Below are positions 60,222 through 64,000 of a stretch of 64,000 nucleotides of DNA, piece by piece. Numbering within the stretch: the first letter of the stretch is position 1; each line of letters starts with the position of its first letter. Under the pieces are notes generated by a model. It searched no databases. It saw only the letters and a list, made by a program, of their open reading frames with translations, and had not been told where the DNA came from. The position numbers and the translations under genes were made by a program. Source of the DNA: CAJQQY01 sp045104975 (GTDB taxonomy: Bacteria; Bacteroidota; Bacteroidia; Chitinophagales; Saprospiraceae); the NCBI GenBank assembly GCA_045104975.1, contig JBGCCY010000129.1, positions 27,640-91,639 on the forward strand. Direction: 5' to 3'.

Positions 60222-60938
60222 ATGAAGCAAATTTTACTCTCGTTTATTTTTATTTTACTTGGAATTACTATCCAAGCACAAATTACCATGTCGCCTGATG
60301 GCATTCTAGTTGAAGGAACTTATGATATGAGTGATTTAACTGAGATTGTAAAATCTCAAGGCGATATGACGAATACTTCAATGGGCACATTATCTCTTAG
60401 ATGGGAAGTTACTGTAATTGATGCTCCAAGCAAATGGAAAATGCAATTATGTGATAAAAACTTGTGTTTTGGTTTTGACCAATTGACAAATGTCGATAGC
60501 AATATTGATCAACCAGTTGAGTTAGAAGCAGATAGTTCAAGTATCATGGATATTGGAATTCGACATGGAGGAAGTCCTGGATGTGGTACTTATGAAGTGA
60601 ATGTGTATGAAGTAGGCGTTCCAGGCGTAGTTTTGGGAACCAATACTTATGAATTTAGGATTAATGTAAATGCTGATTGTACAGTAGCTACTGCTAATTT
60701 TGATAAATCAACAGCTAAGGTTTTTCCAAACCCAACTACGGATTATTTTACCATCACAGATAATCCTTATGTTAAATCTCTTGAGATTTTTAATATTGTT
60801 GGAAAACAAATGTCAGTAACTAATTTCCAAAATGGAGATGCAATTAACGTTGCTGGTTTTCCAAATGGATTATACCTTATAAGAATGTTAGATGATGATG
60901 GAGATGTATTAAAAACGACTCGTTTGATAAAAAGATAA
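60222..60938 (+). CDS. Secreted protein with T9SS sorting domain
   Basis: A 238-residue T9SS cargo protein with a signal peptide (about 1-19, TIQAQ). The middle (about 25-155) is a beta-rich domain with disulphide-like cysteines (QLCDKNLCFGF and SPGCGTYEV) of unknown family. The end is a type A sorting domain (about 163-238, VFPNPTTDYFTI and PNGLYLIRMLDDDGD). It may be a surface or secreted adhesin-like protein. It is flanked by terminators and transcribed alone. Confidence 0.82.
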   Translation: MKQILLSFIFILLGITIQAQITMSPDGILVEGTYDMSDLTEIVKSQGDMTNTSMGTLSLRWEVTVIDAPSKWKMQLCDKNLCFGFDQLTNVDSNIDQPVELEADSSSIMDIGIRHGGSPGCGTYEVNVYEVGVPGVVLGTNTYEFRINVNADCTVATANFDKSTAKVFPNPTTDYFTITDNPYVKSLEIFNIVGKQMSVTNFQNGDAINVAGFPNGLYLIRMLDDDGDVLKTTRLIKR

Positions 60939-60954
60939 AAGTCATTTAAGTTTT

Positions 60955-61000
60955 GCAAAAAAAAATCCATTTTGAATATTCAAAATGGATTTTTTTTTGC
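60955..61000. terminator. Perfect 46-bp palindromic terminator
   Basis: gcaaaaaaaaatccattttg begins the left half, and the right half is its exact complement (60978-61000). It lies between the convergent T9SS cargo (+) and PTPS/QueD (-) genes. Confidence 0.92.
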
Positions 61001-61013
61001 AAAATTCGAAAAA

Positions 61014-61424
61014 TCAAATAGCTGGATATTCCACAAAATTCCTTGGCGTTTCATACAGTCTTACTCCAATCTCATACTTCTCCTCCAAATGTTTTCGTAG
61101 AATTGTCCAAATCACATAACAAATATTTTCAGCAGTAGGATTCAACGTTTTAAATTCCTCTACTTCTAAGTTTAGATTTTTATGATCAAAGCGATTTTCG
61201 ATTTCCGATTTAATAATGTCCTTTAATATTTTTAAATCAATCAAATAACCAGTAACTGGATCAACTTCGCCAGTTACTTTTACTTCCATTTCATAATTAT
61301 GTCCGTGGTAATATTTGTTGGAACAAAGTCCAAATACTTCCGCATTTTTTTCATCCGACCAATCTGAAACAAATAATCGATGCGCAGCATTAAAATGTGC
61401 TTTTCTGTAAACTGATATTTTCAT
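61014..61424 (-). CDS. 6-pyruvoyltetrahydropterin synthase / QueD family protein
   Basis: A 136-residue pterin enzyme. Zinc ligands are visible as His15 (FNAAH), His40 and His42 (YYHGHNY), and Cys34 (FGLCSNKYYHGH) is the candidate catalytic thiol. The spacing Cys-x5-His is that of animal-type PTPS rather than the shorter spacing of E. coli QueD. The enzyme acts on dihydroneopterin triphosphate, giving either 6-carboxytetrahydropterin for queuosine or 6-pyruvoyltetrahydropterin. No other queuosine gene is adjacent, so the pathway is open. Confidence 0.88.
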   Translation of the reverse strand: MKISVYRKAHFNAAHRLFVSDWSDEKNAEVFGLCSNKYYHGHNYEMEVKVTGEVDPVTGYLIDLKILKDIIKSEIENRFDHKNLNLEVEEFKTLNPTAENICYVIWTILRKHLEEKYEIGVRLYETPRNFVEYPAI

Positions 61425-61995
61425 AATAACAATAATAACAAAACTAAATGGAAATGGTTATAACTTTTTAATCAAAACCAAAATTTCAACTACATTTAAA
61501 ATCCCAATATTCCATACCCATTTTCTCAATAAATTGATGTAATTTCGCACTAAAGTCAAAAAAGGGCTTTGAATATATTTTATTAGAATAGAAAGAAATA
61601 GACGAGTAGTGAAGATAGAAATGGAGAAGGAAGTCTATGGAGTGGATAAAGGCACAGGAATAAAGAAGAGTACAGAGATTATATCTGTATATTCAATATG
61701 GAGTAAAATTTCCATTAACGACTAAAGTTTCGATTTTAGCAAAAAACATACATCCCATTTACTGATTTGGTTAAATATAATAAGATCAATAGTAAATTAG
61801 ATAATGATACAAATGGAATTTCCGCATCTCACTCATGAGTGAAATCACAAGGAAAATATCTTCAATATACTTGCCCTCTGCAAAAATCCAGTCTCCTTAA
61901 TTTCTCTTCTATTTTTGATGAATATTTCTGTCCGTTGAACTAGGTTAGTGCTTGAAGTGCTAATATCTCTTTTGTCAGGTAATCAAAAACATTAA
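61425..61995. other. Intergenic region before holB
   Basis: A 571-bp AT-rich region with no open gene, no recognised RNA and no strong promoter. A 12-bp palindrome (cactcatgagtg, about 61832-61843) is the only notable element. The length without function is unusual for this window. Confidence 0.5.
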
Positions 61996-63111
61996 ATGCA
62001 ATTCCAGCAAGTCATCGGTCAGAGAAAAACAAAAGAGGTTTTGCGTAGCATGATCTCTTCAGATCGAATGTCTCATGCACTAATTTTTTTGGGCTCAGAA
62101 GGCTGTGGGAAATTAGCGTTGGCATTAGCATTTGCTCAATATGTTCTTTGCACAGATAAACAAGAAAATGACTCTTGTGGAAAATGTAGCAATTGTATCA
62201 AATCTGCCAAATTGGTGCACCCTGATATTCATTATTCTTATCCTACAGTTGGATCAAAAGTAGTGAGTACCCATTTGCTCCCTGATTGGCGAAAAGCAAT
62301 GATTGAAAATCCTTATTTGAACGCTAATCAATGGCTACAATCAATCGGTGCAGAAAATAAGCAAGGGAACATAACTAAGGATGAGTGCGTAGAAATTATC
62401 AAGAAATTGAGTCTTAAAATATTTGAGGGAAGTCATAAAATTTTATTGATGTGGCTCCCAGAATATTTAGGAAAAGAAGGAAATCGATTATTGAAAATGA
62501 TCGAAGAACCGCCACCGAATACGTTATTTATTTTGGTAGCAGAAAATCAGGAGATGATTTTAAATACCATTTTGAGTAGATGTCAATTGGTGAAAATTAA
62601 TCAGTTACCTGATCAAGACATTGTTGAAGCACTAAAACAAAACAAAAGTATTCCTCAAGAAAAGGCAGCAGCAACTGCCCATCTAGCAGAGGGAAATTAT
62701 AACGAAGCATTAAGTCTTTTGGAAAATACTGAGAACGACAATGCTATTTTATTTTTGGAGTGGATGCGATTATGCTATGTAGGAAATGGATTGAGTTTGA
62801 TGGATTGGGTAGATCGGTTTTCCAAAATTGGTAGAGAAAACCAGAAACACTTTTTGAAATATGGACTGCATTTTATGCGTGAATATATGTTGCTGAAATT
62901 AACTGGTGGTGACAACGTTAGGTTGTTACCCAATGAATTAAAAACAGCAAAAAACTTAACTAAAATTATAGAATGGAATCAAGTAGAAGCCATCTCAGAA
63001 TTATTCAATGAATGTGCTTACTACGTGGAGCGAAATGCGAATCCTAGAATTTTATTTCTAGATGCCTCTCTCCAATTGAATCAAATTTTAAAAACAAAGG
63101 TAGTTGTTTAG
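61996..63111 (+). CDS. holB: DNA polymerase III delta-prime-like subunit
   Basis: A 371-residue clamp-loader subunit of the HolB type. The N-terminal ATPase module has GSEGCGKLALALAF, a degenerate Walker A whose usual Ser/Thr is Leu, and a four-cysteine zinc module (CTDKQENDSCGKCSNC). The conserved LLKMIEEPPPNTLFILVAEN and ILSRCQLVKI follow. The C-terminal part is helical. It works with tau and delta to load the sliding clamp. It precedes a PSP1 gene by 61 bp, an arrangement also known in Firmicutes. Confidence 0.92.
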   Translation: MQFQQVIGQRKTKEVLRSMISSDRMSHALIFLGSEGCGKLALALAFAQYVLCTDKQENDSCGKCSNCIKSAKLVHPDIHYSYPTVGSKVVSTHLLPDWRKAMIENPYLNANQWLQSIGAENKQGNITKDECVEIIKKLSLKIFEGSHKILLMWLPEYLGKEGNRLLKMIEEPPPNTLFILVAENQEMILNTILSRCQLVKINQLPDQDIVEALKQNKSIPQEKAAATAHLAEGNYNEALSLLENTENDNAILFLEWMRLCYVGNGLSLMDWVDRFSKIGRENQKHFLKYGLHFMREYMLLKLTGGDNVRLLPNELKTAKNLTKIIEWNQVEAISELFNECAYYVERNANPRILFLDASLQLNQILKTKVVV

Positions 63112-63172
63112 TGATGAGTTTTGTTTGTCAAGAATTAATCATTAAACAATTTTCTAAAATAAATAAAAAGAT

Positions 63173-64000
63173 ATGGGATGTATTGGTTGTTCTACAGGAA
63201 CAAATTCAGACGGCACTCCAAAAGGATGTAATAGTAATGGTGGTTGTAGCACAGGTGGCTGCAACAAGTTGAATACATATGATTGGTTGACGAAGCTAGA
63301 TTTACCTGATGTAAATGATTTTGGATTTGTTGAAGTGAGCTTTAAAAATGGTGCTCGAAAGGCATTTTTTCAAAACACTCCTCATACTCATGCTATTACT
63401 GGAGATATGGTAGTAGTGGAGTCAGGTGCAGGTTTGGATATTGGAAAAATTTCATTGTCAGGCGATTTGGTTCGATTGCAAATGAAAAAGAAGCGAGTAA
63501 CGGAAGATGCTGTTTCGCTTAAAATAGTTAGGATTGCGAATGATCGTGACCTTGAAAGACTCTACGAAGCTCGAGCAAAAGAACCTGCATTGATGGTCAG
63601 AGCTAGAGTGATTGCTCGAACCTTGGAATTAGATATGAAGATTGGAGATGTGGAATTTCAAGGTGATAAAAGAAAAGTAACGATTTTTTATACAGCAGAT
63701 GGGAGAGTAGATTTTAGAGAATTGATTAGACAGTTTGCCAAAGAGTTTCGAGTGAAAATTGAAATGCGTCAAATTGGTGCTCGACAAGAGTCAGCTCGAA
63801 TTGGTGGAATTGGATCGTGTGGTCGAGAGCTATGTTGTTCCACTTGGTTGACTGATTTTAGATCAGTTTCAACCGCTGCGGCTAGATATCAAAATTTAGC
63901 GATCAATCAGACTAAACTTTCAGGGCAATGTGGGCGTTTAAAATGTTGCCTGAATTATGAGTTGGATACTTATATGGATGCTTTGAATGATTTTCCAAAA
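63173..64000 (+). CDS. PSP1-domain protein (YaaT/RicT-like), 3' partial
   Basis: The frame starting at ATG 63173 is open to the window end (276 codons). The N terminus is cysteine-rich (MGCIGCSTG, CNSNGGCSTGGCNKLN); then comes the PSP1 core: FGFVEVSFKNGARKAFF, PALMVRARVIARTLELDMKI, FYTADGRVDFRELIRQFAKE and RQIGARQESARIGGIGSCGR, with later cysteine pairs (ELCCSTW, RLKCCLNY). In Bacillus, YaaT (RicT) binds an Fe-S cluster with RicA and RicF and influences RNA processing and development. The cysteines here fit metal or cluster binding. The 3' end lies beyond the window. Confidence 0.9.
   Translation, partial: MGCIGCSTGTNSDGTPKGCNSNGGCSTGGCNKLNTYDWLTKLDLPDVNDFGFVEVSFKNGARKAFFQNTPHTHAITGDMVVVESGAGLDIGKISLSGDLVRLQMKKKRVTEDAVSLKIVRIANDRDLERLYEARAKEPALMVRARVIARTLELDMKIGDVEFQGDKRKVTIFYTADGRVDFRELIRQFAKEFRVKIEMRQIGARQESARIGGIGSCGRELCCSTWLTDFRSVSTAAARYQNLAINQTKLSGQCGRLKCCLNYELDTYMDALNDFPK

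Noticed and set aside
61425..61995. RNA gene or hidden CDS in the longest gap
   Set aside because: No tRNA T-loop pattern, no ribosomal or known small-RNA motif and no protein-like open frame could be found by eye.

Overview
The window is a stretch of AT-rich chromosome, about one third G+C by eye, from a member of the Bacteroidota. The evidence is a type IX secretion (T9SS) plug protein, three proteins ending in the type A T9SS sorting domain, Omp28/DUF6029 envelope proteins, several promoters with the Bacteroidota TAnnTTTG box, and starts without Shine-Dalgarno sequences. A Saprospiria- or Cytophagia-like member fits, but the order cannot be fixed from this sequence. No rRNA, tRNA, phage, transposase or CRISPR array was found. 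Most of it is ordinary core genome.

Layout. 1-9.5 kb: saccharopine-dehydrogenase-like protein (5' end outside the window), hotdog thioesterase, SRPBCC and DoxX proteins, T9SS plug, gamma carbonic anhydrase, coiled-coil protein, double FKBP isomerase, M28 peptidase. 9.6-18.3 kb: a variable part with a DUF3089 hydrolase, secreted unknowns, an SGNH-PKD-T9SS protein, a membrane-linked HTH regulator, a bilobed aspartic-protease-like protein, a sterol-desaturase/DUF2147 fusion and a lipoprotein. 18.3-24.4 kb: Crp regulator, thrS, pirin, dodecin, TlpA lipoprotein, TPR lipoprotein. 24.7-27.1 kb: an ECF sigma factor, a membrane protein and a beta-repeat surface protein in one operon. 27.2-33.7 kb: DinB-cupin fusion, DUF937, TPR protein, ddl, a degenerate-HD/Pycsar-effector-like membrane protein, a GT87-like protein. 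33.8-42.7 kb: cell-wall and translation genes (SH3 lipoprotein, glucosaminidase-LysM, pheS, gatA, two adjacent MltD-like transglycosylases). 42.8-51.6 kb: two Hsp20 genes, hppA, tail-specific protease, ABC-F, TlpA. 51.9-60.9 kb: DUF6029-Omp28 pair, an Fe-S membrane protein with a FAD oxidoreductase, two T9SS cargo proteins. 61.0-64.0 kb: PTPS/QueD, holB, and a PSP1 (YaaT/RicT-like) gene cut by the window end.

The genes combine mainly into envelope biogenesis (T9SS, peptidoglycan hydrolases, Ddl, lipoproteins), secreted thiol chemistry (two TlpA and two Omp28-type CxxC proteins) and translation. No complete new multigene system can be claimed. The best leads are single-protein architectures (degenerate HD + PycTM, a two-DTG membrane-anchored protease, the desaturase-DUF2147 fusion), the sigma-factor operon, the FAD/Fe-S module with its palindromic site, and the many long intergenic inverted repeats. 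These repeats often begin at, or supply, the stop codon of the neighbouring gene. They include a 51-bp perfect pair of arms at 33.7 kb and a dispersed palindromic element with copies at 1.0 and 51.8 kb.
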